A stretch of 25,343 bases of DNA from an uncultured Candidatus Saccharibacteria bacterium (GCA_938046495.1 CALIXG010000006.1:1-25343); one strand, 5' to 3'; counted from the stretch's first letter, positions 7,315-14,628 are shown. The notes: a model not told the origin generated them from the letters alone. Numbers and translations are program-made.

Positions 7315-7959
7315 ATGAATATAAATCCATATAATCTAATAATTGTCTTTACGATTATTATTATCTCTACGGTATTGCATGAGGTGGCGCACGGTTATGC
7401 GGCTTATTTTCAGGGTGATACCACAGCTAAGGATGAGGGAAGATTATCACTAAACCCATTGGTGCATCTAGATTTATTTACTTCGGTAATTCTGCCAGTT
7501 TTGCTTTATCTGACGGGTGGCGTAGTGTTGGGTGCGGCGAAACCGGTACCGGTAGATAGGCGAAATTTAAGGAATGGGGAAGGCTCGATGGCAATTGTGG
7601 CACTAGCTGGACCAATGATGAATCTTTTGATTGCATTTCTAATGTTTATGATTGGACATTTTACGGGATTTTTAGATGATCGAGGTGTGATCGGGTTTAT
7701 TTTTGGCCAAACGATTATTATGAACCTGGGTTTTATGGCATTTAATTTAATTCCAATTCCACCACTAGATGGGTCGAGGGTGTTGTATTATTTCTTATCT
7801 GATAAACTTAGGGACGTGATGGACTTTATTGAAATGCGCATGGGGATTTTGTTCGTTTATTTGTTCCTGGTGGTCTTCGGTAGTGCATTATCTACTATAA
7901 CTTATAATGTGATGGTGGGAATTTTAAGCGTGTTTTATCTGTTAGTTGGGGCGGCGTAG
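7315..7959 (+). CDS. Site-2-protease-like intramembrane metalloprotease (M50 family)
   Basis: A 214-residue polytopic membrane protein. The zinc site HEVAH is at 22-26 in the first helix, and the third ligand is in the NLIPIPPLDG motif (Asp152), the classic NPxPxxxLDG signature of M50B / Rip-type proteases. About five to six membrane segments are visible, with no PDZ domain, matching the short soil/CPR-type S2P-like family. Such enzymes cut transmembrane substrates, for example anti-sigma factors; no substrate is encoded nearby. The ATG at 7315 is supported by the -10 element 6 nt upstream. An out-of-frame ATG at 7311 is ignored. Confidence 0.88.
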   Translation: MNINPYNLIIVFTIIIISTVLHEVAHGYAAYFQGDTTAKDEGRLSLNPLVHLDLFTSVILPVLLYLTGGVVLGAAKPVPVDRRNLRNGEGSMAIVALAGPMMNLLIAFLMFMIGHFTGFLDDRGVIGFIFGQTIIMNLGFMAFNLIPIPPLDGSRVLYYFLSDKLRDVMDFIEMRMGILFVYLFLVVFGSALSTITYNVMVGILSVFYLLVGAA

Positions 7960-8051
7960 GCTAAAATATTGGGCGAATTGTAGATATCGACAGGTGGTAA
8001 TGAGTGGCGAGTATTAGCACTTGCTTGGGGTGAGAAGGGGCGAGATTTGAA

Positions 8052-8080
8052 TTGCAGAAAGCAATTTTTATTGTTATAAT
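8052..8080 (+). promoter_or_regulatory. Strong promoter of the 8087-8219 RNA
   Basis: TTGCAG (8052-8057), a 17-bp spacer and TATAAT (8075-8080), with an added TGT extended -10 at 8072-8074. Predicted start is near 8087. The next coding gene lies 178 bp beyond and has its own -10, so this promoter appears to serve the RNA. Confidence 0.75.
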
Positions 8081-8086
8081 CGAATT

Positions 8087-8219
8087 ATCCTAGTGGCAAC
8101 ATGATTTTCTGTATAGTCATGTTAAGGGATTTCGTGGTAATGGTTCTGCGGAATTATTACATAAGATTTTACCCACCGTAGTTAGATATTACGGAAAATA
8201 TATGCCATTAGGATTTTTT
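8087..8219 (+). ncRNA. Predicted structured RNA with 12-bp closing helix, unassigned
   Basis: The interval between the M50 and Nudix genes holds an RNA-like unit. The 5' segment ATCCTAGTGGCA (8087-8098), starting where the promoter predicts, pairs over 12 bp (one G-U) with TGCCATTAGGAT (8203-8214). Six T follow at 8214-8219, so the closing helix also acts as a terminator. Inside are three local helices: ACATGA/TCATGT (8099-8104 with 8117-8122); a 10-bp hairpin at 8137-8146 with 8151-8160 capped by TGCG in C(UGCG)G, a UNCG tetraloop; and CCGTAGT/ATTACGG (8176-8182 with 8188-8194). GGG 8126-8128 or GTGG 8134-8137 may pair with ACCCAC 8171-8176. There is no plausible ORF. It does not match tmRNA, RNase P RNA, SRP RNA or 6S RNA as I know them. 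Confidence 0.65.
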
Positions 8220-8223
8220 GTTC

Positions 8224-8229
8224 TATAAT
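8224..8229 (+). promoter_or_regulatory. -10 of the Nudix-RNase HI gene
   Basis: TATAAT directly after the U tract of the structured RNA; start near 8236, leader of about 29 nt with GGTGGG before ATG 8265. No clear -35. Confidence 0.5.
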
Positions 8230-8264
8230 ATGTATATTAACCATGAGAATTTTGGTGGGAATTA

Positions 8265-9140
8265 ATGAAGCAAAAAGTTAGAGTAGTCGGAATTATCAAG
8301 AAAGATGACAGCTTTTTGTTGTTGAAGAAGGTACTGCACGATGACTCGGATGCGGTAATGTGGAGTTTGCCGGCGGGGAAAATCAATTTTGGTGAACAAC
8401 CAGAAGAAGCGATGGGGCGAACAATTTTTGAGACTTTGAATCAAAAGATTGAGACGATCAAAATTCGTGATGTAATTACTTTTACAAATCAAAGTGATGG
8501 GTCGAATATTTATAATTTATATATCATATATGATATAACTTTGGCGGAAAATAATGATTTGAAACTAGAATTGAATGAAAAATATTCAGCTTATAAATAT
8601 GTAAGTTTCTCGACGGATGTGAATTCGAATTTTCGATTGGCGGACGATACTGCTTCGGTAATTAGCGTAGAATTTGGACATAAGAAAATTGGAAAAGTGA
8701 ATCGGATTGACGCGAGAGCGGCAGTGCTAGGGGCGACAATTTATACGGATGGGGGATCGAGGGGAAATCCAGGACCTTCAGCGATTGGTTACGTAATTAT
8801 TGATGAAAATGGCAAGGAGGTAGAGAGGGGTGGGGAATTTATCGGCTATGCTACTTCGAGATTGGCGGAATATTATGGCTTGAAGGCGGGGATTGAAAAG
8901 GCACTAGAATATGGATTTAAAACTGTGAAATTCGTGTCGGATAATTTGATGATGGTAAATCAAATGAATGGAATTTATACGGTAAAAAATAGTGATATTT
9001 TGCCGGTGTATGAGGAAATTTTGAAATTGATTCAGCGATTTGACGCAGTGGCATTCACACATGTGAGACGCGAACAAAATCAGGCGGCGGATGCGGAATT
9101 AAATACGGTTTTAGACGAATACACGATTGAAAAGATTTAA
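8265..9140 (+). CDS. Fusion of degenerate Nudix domain and RNase HI
   Basis: A 291-residue two-domain protein. Residues 1-135 form a Nudix fold (VVGIIKKDDSFLLLKK, then the Nudix box at 38-60). The box consensus is GX5EX7REUXEEXGU; here Arg52 is followed by Thr instead of Glu, and the second Glu of EE is Thr57, so metal-binding residues are missing. Residues 155-291 form an RNase HI domain with all four acidic residues: Asp162 (YTDGGSRGNPGP), Glu202 (AEYYGL), Asp226 (SDN) and Asp276 (AADAE), plus a His in THVRRE. It should cleave RNA in RNA-DNA hybrids. The Nudix half may bind nucleotides rather than hydrolyse them. The arrangement recalls plant-like/Sll1-type RNase H fusions; naming as rnhA is not safe. 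Confidence 0.8.
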   Translation: MKQKVRVVGIIKKDDSFLLLKKVLHDDSDAVMWSLPAGKINFGEQPEEAMGRTIFETLNQKIETIKIRDVITFTNQSDGSNIYNLYIIYDITLAENNDLKLELNEKYSAYKYVSFSTDVNSNFRLADDTASVISVEFGHKKIGKVNRIDARAAVLGATIYTDGGSRGNPGPSAIGYVIIDENGKEVERGGEFIGYATSRLAEYYGLKAGIEKALEYGFKTVKFVSDNLMMVNQMNGIYTVKNSDILPVYEEILKLIQRFDAVAFTHVRREQNQAADAELNTVLDEYTIEKI

Positions 9141-9208
9141 ACGCTTTCTTTGGTGATAGTATACAGTAAGAAATAGAAATCGACTCTGATAATATTATAG
9201 GTTTGAAA

Positions 9209-9227
9209 AATCTAGAGATTATTTTTT
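9209..9227 (+). terminator. Weak candidate terminator
   Basis: Short stem AATC/GATT around a TAGA loop, followed by a run of T (9222-9227). The stem is only 4 bp, so the call is tentative. Confidence 0.3.
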
Positions 9228-9251
9228 GATGATATTTTATGCCGCTTGTGG

Positions 9252-9257
9252 TAAACT
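9252..9257 (+). promoter_or_regulatory. Probable -10 of the BspA-like gene
   Basis: TAAACT preceded by TGTGG lies 21 bp before ATG 9279. The leader is about 14 nt and contains GGGAGAG as ribosome binding site. Confidence 0.4.
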
Positions 9258-9278
9258 AGAGAAAACGGGAGAGAATCG

Positions 9279-10523
9279 ATGAAGACATTTTTTGCAGATA
9301 AACGGATTTTTGGTCTAGGAATTTTGTGTGCAAGTTTTTCTGTGTTATACTTATGCTCAAATAAAGCGGAAGCGTTATATATTTCTTCCTTGTCAGCTTC
9401 GATTGGCTCCTCGAAAACCATTGAGGTGGATGCGAATGAAATGACGAATAACCATGATGGATTTTTTAAATTTGAAATTAACGGTACTTATAATGGTCAT
9501 GTCAAAAATGGCTTTTACGCCACGATTAGTACGGTAGGTGAAGAACAGGCTTTGGTACCAACGAGGCCACAAAATCCGACCAAAATTAATCCATTGCCAG
9601 ATCAGCGAGAATTTTCGGAATTTGAAAATAACATGTGGGGATATAAGTTGCGTGACAATGCAAAATACTCACCAATTCCAAAAAAGTCGGCGCGTGAGAA
9701 ATTCATCGAGAGTGAACATGAGTCAGAGGGGAATTATACACTGGATGTGGGGATGCGGATTGGCCGGAATTTAAGTGATGATGTTTACTCGAATAAGATC
9801 GTGGTGTCGTTCGTGGCGAACCCGTTCGGGAATGCTAAGGAAGGTGATTCTTCGTTTTATACAGCTATGAGAAATTTAGCTGGTGGTGTGGAAAATATAA
9901 ATTATATTAAGAGAAGTGCCACTCCACCTGTAGAGAGTACTTTAAATGTAAGAAATTTGGAATCACATGATTCACAATATGAGATTTTAATGTGGTACGA
10001 CTCTAGCTTGAAGACGCTCTATTATTTTACAGAGGGAGAAAAAATTGAATTATCCCAATATTGTAATCAAATGTTTAGCGGTATGAGTAATTTGCGGGAA
10101 CTAGATTTAAGCAATTTTGATACTTCAAGAGTGACGAGTTTCTATCAAATGTTTATGGGAGCCTCGAGTCTAAAGAAATTAGATTTATCGGGATTTAAGA
10201 CATCTAAAATTAAGGTGATGGTGGAGATGTTTAAGAATATGGTATCACTTGAAGAGGTGGATTTATCGAATTTTGATATGTCAAAAGTGGAACAAATTGG
10301 AGAGATGTTTGATGGTGATGTCAAATTAAGGACTATATACGCAACAAGTGATTTAATTCCTGGTGGAAAAAATTTTGATTGGTTGGGGGTTTTTAGGGGG
10401 TGCGTGAATCTGGTGGGTGGAAATGGATCGAAAATGACGGAGAGTGAACTTGATTCTTCTGGCCATGAATGGATGCGAATTGATCGACCAGGAGTGCCAG
10501 GATATTTGACCTTAAAGAAATGA
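9279..10523 (+). CDS. Secreted BspA-type leucine-rich (DUF285) surface protein
   Basis: A 414-residue exported protein. Residues 8-32 are a hydrophobic signal segment ending in KAEA, a likely signal peptidase site. Residues about 40-230 are an unassigned, beta-rich N-terminal region. Residues 264-341 hold three exact 26-residue repeats (first begins QMFSGMSNLRELDLSNFDTS) and a partial fourth, the DUF285 repeat of BspA-like proteins, which often mediate adhesion in host-associated bacteria. There is no LPXTG signal or C-terminal membrane helix, so anchoring is by an uncleaved N-terminus, by association, or absent. Stop is TGA, which supports the standard code. In an episymbiont it could contact the host cell; that is inference. 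Confidence 0.78.
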   Translation: MKTFFADKRIFGLGILCASFSVLYLCSNKAEALYISSLSASIGSSKTIEVDANEMTNNHDGFFKFEINGTYNGHVKNGFYATISTVGEEQALVPTRPQNPTKINPLPDQREFSEFENNMWGYKLRDNAKYSPIPKKSAREKFIESEHESEGNYTLDVGMRIGRNLSDDVYSNKIVVSFVANPFGNAKEGDSSFYTAMRNLAGGVENINYIKRSATPPVESTLNVRNLESHDSQYEILMWYDSSLKTLYYFTEGEKIELSQYCNQMFSGMSNLRELDLSNFDTSRVTSFYQMFMGASSLKKLDLSGFKTSKIKVMVEMFKNMVSLEEVDLSNFDMSKVEQIGEMFDGDVKLRTIYATSDLIPGGKNFDWLGVFRGCVNLVGGNGSKMTESELDSSGHEWMRIDRPGVPGYLTLKK

Positions 10524-10571
10524 TTTTAATTTGGCCATAAAAATTGAGTAATAAAAATATCGCAAAAATTG

Positions 10572-10580
10572 TGATAAGAT
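10572..10580 (+). promoter_or_regulatory. Extended -10 of rnpB
   Basis: TGATAAGAT, that is TGn plus TAAGAT (10575-10580), 7 nt before the RNase P RNA start. No good -35. Confidence 0.55.
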
Positions 10581-10586
10581 AGATGT

Positions 10587-10994
10587 AGAGCTTGAAAGAT
10601 AATCGCTTGGCTTAGCCAAGAGGAAAGTCCGGGCAGCATAGAACGCAGTAGTCGTTAATGGCGACCGTTCGAAAATTTAGACGGCTTCGGCCTAAAAAAT
10701 TGAAGAATAGGGAAAGTACCACAGAGACAATACCGCCTTCGGGCAAGGGTGAAAAGTGTAAGGTAAGAGCTTACGGCAATCCATGGTGACATGGTTGATG
10801 GCAAACCCTACTGGCTGCAAGGAGTGCTACTAAACTTTGGTTCGAAGATGCACGCTTACCGCTTGAATATTTTGGCAACAAAATATCTAGATAGATGATT
10901 ATCGGCTAAAAGGGAAAAAACTTTTATTGTGGTTTTACTTGTGATAAGAGTATTTGCACCTTTTAGTTACAAAACCCGGCTTATTGATAGCTTA
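10587..10994 (+). ncRNA. rnpB: RNase P RNA
   Basis: Catalytic RNA that matures the 5' ends of tRNAs. The universally conserved segments appear in order: GAGGAAAGTCCGGGC near 10620 (P4 5' side), ACAGAGACAATACCGCC near 10721, GGTAAGAGCTTACGG near 10761, AGATAGATGATTATCG near 10891, and ACAAAACCCGGCTTATTG near 10969 (P4 3' side). P4 pairs GTCCGGG with ACCCGG. The length of about 408 nt is usual for a type A RNA. Ends are approximate: the 5' end follows the -10 spacing, the 3' end precedes the terminator. Confidence 0.95.
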
Positions 10995-10995
10995 A

Positions 10996-11020
10996 AAATA
11001 GACCCTTACGGGTCTATTTT
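10996..11020. terminator. Bidirectional terminator between rnpB and rpmB
   Basis: AAATAGACCC (10996-11005), loop TTAC, GGGTCTATTT (11010-11019). U-rich tracts arise on both strands, so one hairpin ends rnpB on + and the infC operon on -. Confidence 0.88.
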
Positions 11021-11040
11021 GTTATATTCGATTGAATAAA

Positions 11041-11232
11041 TTATTTGATCAAACCTTTTTTCTTCAAAGTACGAAGAGCTGCGGTACTAACATTGATCTT
11101 GAGTTTTTTACCACCGATGAGGAGGGTTTTCTTTTGGATGTTTGGTTTGAAAACTTTACGGGTCTTGTGCTGGGAGAAGCTTACATTATGACCGTACATT
11201 TTTCCTTTACCGGAAATTTCGCAAATAGCCAT
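11041..11232 (-). CDS. rpmB: 50S ribosomal protein L28
   Basis: A 63-residue basic protein with the L28 pattern: [21 protein letters not shown] at the N-terminus, KTRKVFKPN in the middle and a VSTAALRTLKKKG C-terminal end. It is the last gene of the minus-strand infC operon; its ATG overlaps the rplT stop by one base (TAATG), with AAGGAG 8 nt upstream, so translation is probably coupled. Finding L28 appended to infC-rpmI-rplT is not the common bacterial arrangement, where rpmB usually pairs with rpmG. Confidence 0.93.
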   Translation of the reverse strand: MAICEISGKGKMYGHNVSFSQHKTRKVFKPNIQKKTLLIGGKKLKINVSTAALRTLKKKGLIK

Positions 11233-11585
11233 TATTTAATCTCCTTTTTAACTTGTTCGACAATTGCCTGGAAGGCAGCTGGCTGGTTGACAGCTAATTC
11301 GGCCAAGATCTTGCGATCAACAGCGATATTTTGCTTTTTCATACCATTGATGAGTTGAGAATAGTTCAAATCATATTGGTGAGCGGCGTTATTGATACGG
11401 GTGATCCAAAGAGCACGAAGATCGCGTTTACGATTACGGCGGTCGCGGTAAGCGTAGCGAAGGGCCTTAATAACACCTTGTTTAGCTAGACGGAAGCTGC
11501 GGGTGCGGTAATGTTGCATACCCTTAGCGGCAGCTAGAATTTTCTTATGTTTTGCGCGTGCGGCAACACCTCTTTTGATTCTCAT
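11232..11585 (-). CDS. rplT: 50S ribosomal protein L20
   Basis: A 117-residue protein of the expected length, beginning [20 protein letters not shown] and containing [19 protein letters not shown], hallmarks of L20. It binds 23S rRNA early in large-subunit assembly and, in many bacteria, represses its own operon by binding the mRNA before rpmI. It is 2 nt downstream of rpmI. Confidence 0.97.
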   Translation of the reverse strand: MRIKRGVAARAKHKKILAAAKGMQHYRTRSFRLAKQGVIKALRYAYRDRRNRKRDLRALWITRINNAAHQYDLNYSQLINGMKKQNIAVDRKILAELAVNQPAAFQAIVEQVKKEIK

Positions 11586-11587
11586 GA

Positions 11588-11782
11588 TTAAACTCCTAAT
11601 GCGCTTTTAATGTTTTTAGCAATCTTACCCTCGACTGCACCAGCAGTCTTCATGTTACGTTTGCGGGCTTTAGATTTTTTGGCAAGAATGTGGTTGCCAT
11701 AGGCGCGTTCGCGGATTAATTTACCGGTGCCGGAAATTTTAATACGCTTAGCAGTACCTTTGTGAGTTTTAAGCTTTGGCAT
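11588..11782 (-). CDS. rpmI: 50S ribosomal protein L35
   Basis: A 64-residue basic protein, [21 protein letters not shown], of canonical L35 length and pattern. AAAGGAAAG lies before the ATG. The 62-bp gap to infC (11783-11844) is the usual place for L20-dependent control; I did not find a clear L20-site mimic there by eye. Confidence 0.97.
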   Translation of the reverse strand: MPKLKTHKGTAKRIKISGTGKLIRERAYGNHILAKKSKARKRNMKTAGAVEGKIAKNIKSALGV

Positions 11783-11844
11783 AGGCTTTCCTTTTAGTTA
11801 ATTTAGTATTCAATGTGCGATCAGGGAACCTTGAAAGTAGGAAA

Positions 11845-12366
11845 TTACTTTTTTCGTACTCCGACTGATAGATTACGTCCAGCAAATTGTGGTTTTCCTT
11901 CGACAATGGCGCAGTCGGCCATTTGTTCGAGAATACGATCGAGAAGTTGAGAACCAATTTCTTTGTGTGCCATTTCACGACCCTTGAAGGTAATGATAAT
12001 ACGGCAGTGATCGCCATCTTCGAGAAAACTCTTAATTTTGCGGATTTTAATGTTGAGGTCATTGTCGCTGATTTTGAGACCAATCTTCATTTGCTTGAGC
12101 TCGGATTGCTTTTCACGAGCTTTTTTACGATTTTTAGCCTCTTCTTTCATCTTTTGGTACTGATATTTACCCCAATCGATGATTTTAACGACCGGAGGGG
12201 TGGCATTACCTGCAATTTCGACGAGGTCGACACCTTGCTCCCGGGCCAGAACCTGAGCTTCTTTGCTTGACATGATGCCAAGCTGCTCTCCATTAGTGCC
12301 AATAACGCGTACCTGTTCATAGCGGATTTCTCCATTGATTTTGGTGCGTGAAGTTTTAGTACTAAT
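11845..12366 (-). CDS. infC: Translation initiation factor IF-3, probable AUU start
   Basis: Prevents premature subunit joining and proofreads start codons. The N-terminal domain (INGEIRYEQVRVIGTNGEQLGI), lysine-rich linker and C-terminal domain (IRKIKSFLEDGDHCRIIITFKGREM) are all present. I place the start at ATT 12364-12366, giving 173 residues: AAAGGA lies 6 nt upstream of it, and the promoter (12398-12426) overlaps and so excludes the in-frame ATG at 12424-12426. An AUU start is the known autoregulatory device of infC in E. coli, because IF-3 itself discriminates against AUU. The resulting N-terminus (fMet-STKTSRTKINGEIR) aligns well with the family. Confidence 0.92.
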   Translation of the reverse strand: MSTKTSRTKINGEIRYEQVRVIGTNGEQLGIMSSKEAQVLAREQGVDLVEIAGNATPPVVKIIDWGKYQYQKMKEEAKNRKKAREKQSELKQMKIGLKISDNDLNIKIRKIKSFLEDGDHCRIIITFKGREMAHKEIGSQLLDRILEQMADCAIVEGKPQFAGRNLSVGVRKK

Positions 12367-12397
12367 GTTGATTCCTTTCTTTTTAACCTTAGGGTGA

Positions 12398-12426
12398 ATT
12401 ATAACAAAATTTTTAGGGATTTTCAA
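12398..12426 (-). promoter_or_regulatory. Promoter of the infC-rpmI-rplT-rpmB operon
   Basis: Read on the minus strand: TTGAAA (12421-12426), 17-bp spacer, TATAAT (12398-12403). Start near 12391 leaves a leader of about 24 nt before the AUU codon. Confidence 0.82.
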
Positions 12427-12434
12427 GGGGTAAA

Positions 12435-14015
12435 TCAGGGTGAAAAGGTAGTAAAGCAGATAGCTTCTTTGAGGTGTTCGAGTCTGATTTCTGGCGATTC
12501 ATCAAAATCGGCGATAGTGCGGCTGAGTTTAATGATTTTGATAATGGCGCGAGAGGAGAGTTTAAAGGTTTCAGTAGCGCGTTTTAATTCGGTTTTTAGG
12601 GTTGAGCCCAGGTGAATATATTGAGAAATTTCAGTTGACGTAAGGGTGCCATTAAATTTATCGGTGGAATGGTAGCGTTCAGCTTGAAGCTGGGTAATTT
12701 GACAGATTTTATTTTGATAGAAGTGGAGATTTTTGGCGGAATTCTCTGGAGGTGACTTAGTGGAGAGGTGATCGATGAGAAGATTTTGATCGAGATAGGG
12801 AAGATGAAGTTTAATGTCGATGCGATCAAAAATTGGACCACTGAGATGTTTGGTGTAATTGTGAATTTGAGTGGGGGTGCAGGTACAAGGTTTAATGTGT
12901 GATCCATAATAGCCACACGGACAGGGATTCATGGTCGCGAAGAGTGTGAAATTGGCGGGGAATGTGGCGCGCTCTTTGGCGCGAGAAATCGAGATTTGGT
13001 GGTCTTCGAGTGGCTGACGCATAGCCTCAAGTACAGAGCGGGGAAATTCGGGTAATTCATCGAGAAAAAGAATGCCGAGATGAGCGAGTGAGATTTCGCC
13101 TGGAGTTATGGGATTCCCGCCACCAATAATGGAACAGGTGGAACTACTGTGGTGGGGCTGACGAAAGGGACGTTTCCTAGGAATTTGATCAAGTTCGGTG
13201 GTGAGACCGTGAATTTTGTAAATCGAAATGAGCTCTGTGGGACTAGGTGGAGGAAGTAGATCTCTAGCGGCGCTCATGAGCAGGGTTTTACCGCTGCCAG
13301 GTGGACCAGATAGGAGTAGATTATGATGTCCAGCAATGGCGAGAATAAGAGCGCGCTTGGCAAAATCAAGACCTTGGATTTGATCAAGAGTGCAGAAGGA
13401 GGAGTTAGGAGAAGAGATGGGGTCAGTGGTAGAGTTATTTTCTGTAATCGATGTGAGGATTGGAGGGGAAATTTGATTTGAACCATCAAGTGGCGGGATA
13501 GAAACTTGATGCTTGAGATGGAGAAAAAGCTGTTTAAGGGTTTGCACGGGGTAAATTTCGATGTCTTGAATAAGGGTAGACTTGGTAGCGGAAGCGGCGG
13601 GAAGAAAAATTTGTTTAAAACCGTGATTTTTAGCGGTTTCAATAATATTGAGGATACCTTTGACAGGTTTCAAGCTGCCATCAAGGGATAATTCGCCGGT
13701 AAAAAAGAGACCTTTGATATCATCTTCACGAAGTTGTTTAGCAAGAATTAGGATATTGATGGCAATAGGTAAATCTAGAGAAGAGCCACTCTTAATGAGG
13801 TCGGCGGGGGCGAGATTGATAGTGATTTTGTGCTTTGGGAAAGAGAAATCTGAATTCATGATGGCACTGCGAACGCGTTCTCTAGATTCAAGAATAGTTT
13901 TATCACCCATACCCACGAGATTAAAACTCGGAAGGCCTTTATTGGTGGTACCCTCAACTTCAATAAGTTGACCAGAGTAGCCGGTGGGGATGGCGGTAAA
14001 TACTTTAACATTCAT
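12435..14015 (-). CDS. comM: ComM/YifB-family Mg-chelatase-like AAA+ ATPase
   Basis: A 526-residue protein of standard ComM length. Residues 1-170 form the ChlI/Lon-protease-like N-terminal domain (GLPSFNLVGMGDKTILESRERVRSA is split by no gap), 205-420 the Mg-chelatase AAA+ domain with Walker A GPPGSGKT (237-244) and Walker B LFLDE (316-320), and a zinc-like Cys cluster at 365, 367, 377 and 379. A C-terminal helical domain follows. ComM is a hexameric helicase that promotes branch migration during integration of DNA taken up by natural transformation. The gene is divergent from tmRNA. Its codons are rich in C on the coding strand (many Pro, Thr, Ser, His), matching the strand bias of the window. 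No clear promoter or SD is seen near the ATG. Confidence 0.92.
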   Translation of the reverse strand: MNVKVFTAIPTGYSGQLIEVEGTTNKGLPSFNLVGMGDKTILESRERVRSAIMNSDFSFPKHKITINLAPADLIKSGSSLDLPIAINILILAKQLREDDIKGLFFTGELSLDGSLKPVKGILNIIETAKNHGFKQIFLPAASATKSTLIQDIEIYPVQTLKQLFLHLKHQVSIPPLDGSNQISPPILTSITENNSTTDPISSPNSSFCTLDQIQGLDFAKRALILAIAGHHNLLLSGPPGSGKTLLMSAARDLLPPPSPTELISIYKIHGLTTELDQIPRKRPFRQPHHSSSTCSIIGGGNPITPGEISLAHLGILFLDELPEFPRSVLEAMRQPLEDHQISISRAKERATFPANFTLFATMNPCPCGYYGSHIKPCTCTPTQIHNYTKHLSGPIFDRIDIKLHLPYLDQNLLIDHLSTKSPPENSAKNLHFYQNKICQITQLQAERYHSTDKFNGTLTSTEISQYIHLGSTLKTELKRATETFKLSSRAIIKIIKLSRTIADFDESPEIRLEHLKEAICFTTFSP

Positions 14016-14130
14016 AATTCTATGATGAATCTTTTATTTGAAAATGCCAAGAAAATGAAGAATTTGGGGGGCTTTTCAAAAAAATTTAGACAGTATTTTA
14101 AGAGGTGGATAGTTAAAAATTGAGATAAAT

Positions 14131-14168
14131 GATAACTTGCTTATGCTTTTGATAACTTGCTTATGCTT
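14131..14168. repeat. Tandem duplicate of an 18-bp word, 20-bp period
   Basis: GATAACTTGCTTATGCTT occurs identically at 14131-14148 and 14151-14168. It lies between comM (start 116 bp to the left) and the tmRNA promoter (about 80 bp to the right). The period is close to two helical turns, so two bound proteins would face the same side. Confidence 0.85.
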
Positions 14169-14248
14169 AGTATTTTTTTGCAGAATGAACGTGGTGTGAG
14201 CTAACTAGGGGAAGATTGAGAAAGAATAGAGTATGGTCTATCTTTTTA

Positions 14249-14257
14249 TGATATAAT
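14249..14257 (+). promoter_or_regulatory. Extended -10 promoter of tmRNA
   Basis: TGATATAAT (TGn plus TATAAT 14252-14257), 10 nt before the mature 5' end. Identical to the element before the M50 gene. No clear -35. Confidence 0.7.
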
Positions 14258-14267
14258 TAAATTAGTT

Positions 14268-14618
14268 GGGGCTGACAAAGCTTAGACGGATTATTAACAG
14301 ATATCAGGCATGACGATTGATACCGTAAGTATTGAAAAAGTGAAGAAAATACTTCCAAGCACGTGCTTTATGCACCTGCTTTTGCCTAATTTAATATAGG
14401 CTGGTCTAACTCCAAGTTTTCGTAGTAGTTAGATTATCAGATTTACGAGAATAGATTTCGGACAGTGACGAGGCTGAAGTCGAAAATCAGTCATGGTAAT
14501 CTATAGTTTTGTTATTTGTCGCTATAGATATAAACCAAGATGAAATAAATAACTATGCATGTAGAATGATATCATGAAGATTTTTCGGACCCGGAGGCAG
14601 TATCCGGCAGCTCCACCA
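14268..14618 (+). ncRNA. ssrA: tmRNA (one-piece)
   Basis: Rescues stalled ribosomes by acting as tRNA-Ala and then as mRNA for a degradation tag. The ends pair as a tRNA acceptor (GGGGCTG 14268-14274 with CAGCTCC 14608-14614), followed by A and an encoded CCA. The TTAGACGG near 14284 matches the conserved D-arm segment, and GATATC 14300-14305 can pair with 14568-14573 as part of P2. The most tag-like reading frame runs 14336-14389 and ends in codons for YAPAFA then TAA; preceding codons give KSEENTSKHVL. The resume codon is not certain. The T arm is odd: stem CCGGA/TCCGG with loop GGCAGTA rather than TTCRANY. Confidence 0.92.
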
Positions 14619-14628
14619 ATCGATTTTT

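Noticed and set aside
8087..8219. SRP RNA, 6S RNA or a known riboswitch
   Set aside because: The SRP apical motif (GGAA-type loop with AGCAG) and the 6S single long hairpin with central bubble are not seen, and no riboswitch core I know fits; left as unassigned.
11032..11358. Plus-strand open frames opposite rpmB, rplT and infC
   Set aside because: They are antisense shadows of clearly identified ribosomal protein and IF-3 genes, without start signals.
12367..12426. IF-3 start at the upstream ATG 12424-12426
   Set aside because: That ATG lies within the -35 of the infC promoter, and the added residues do not align with IF-3.
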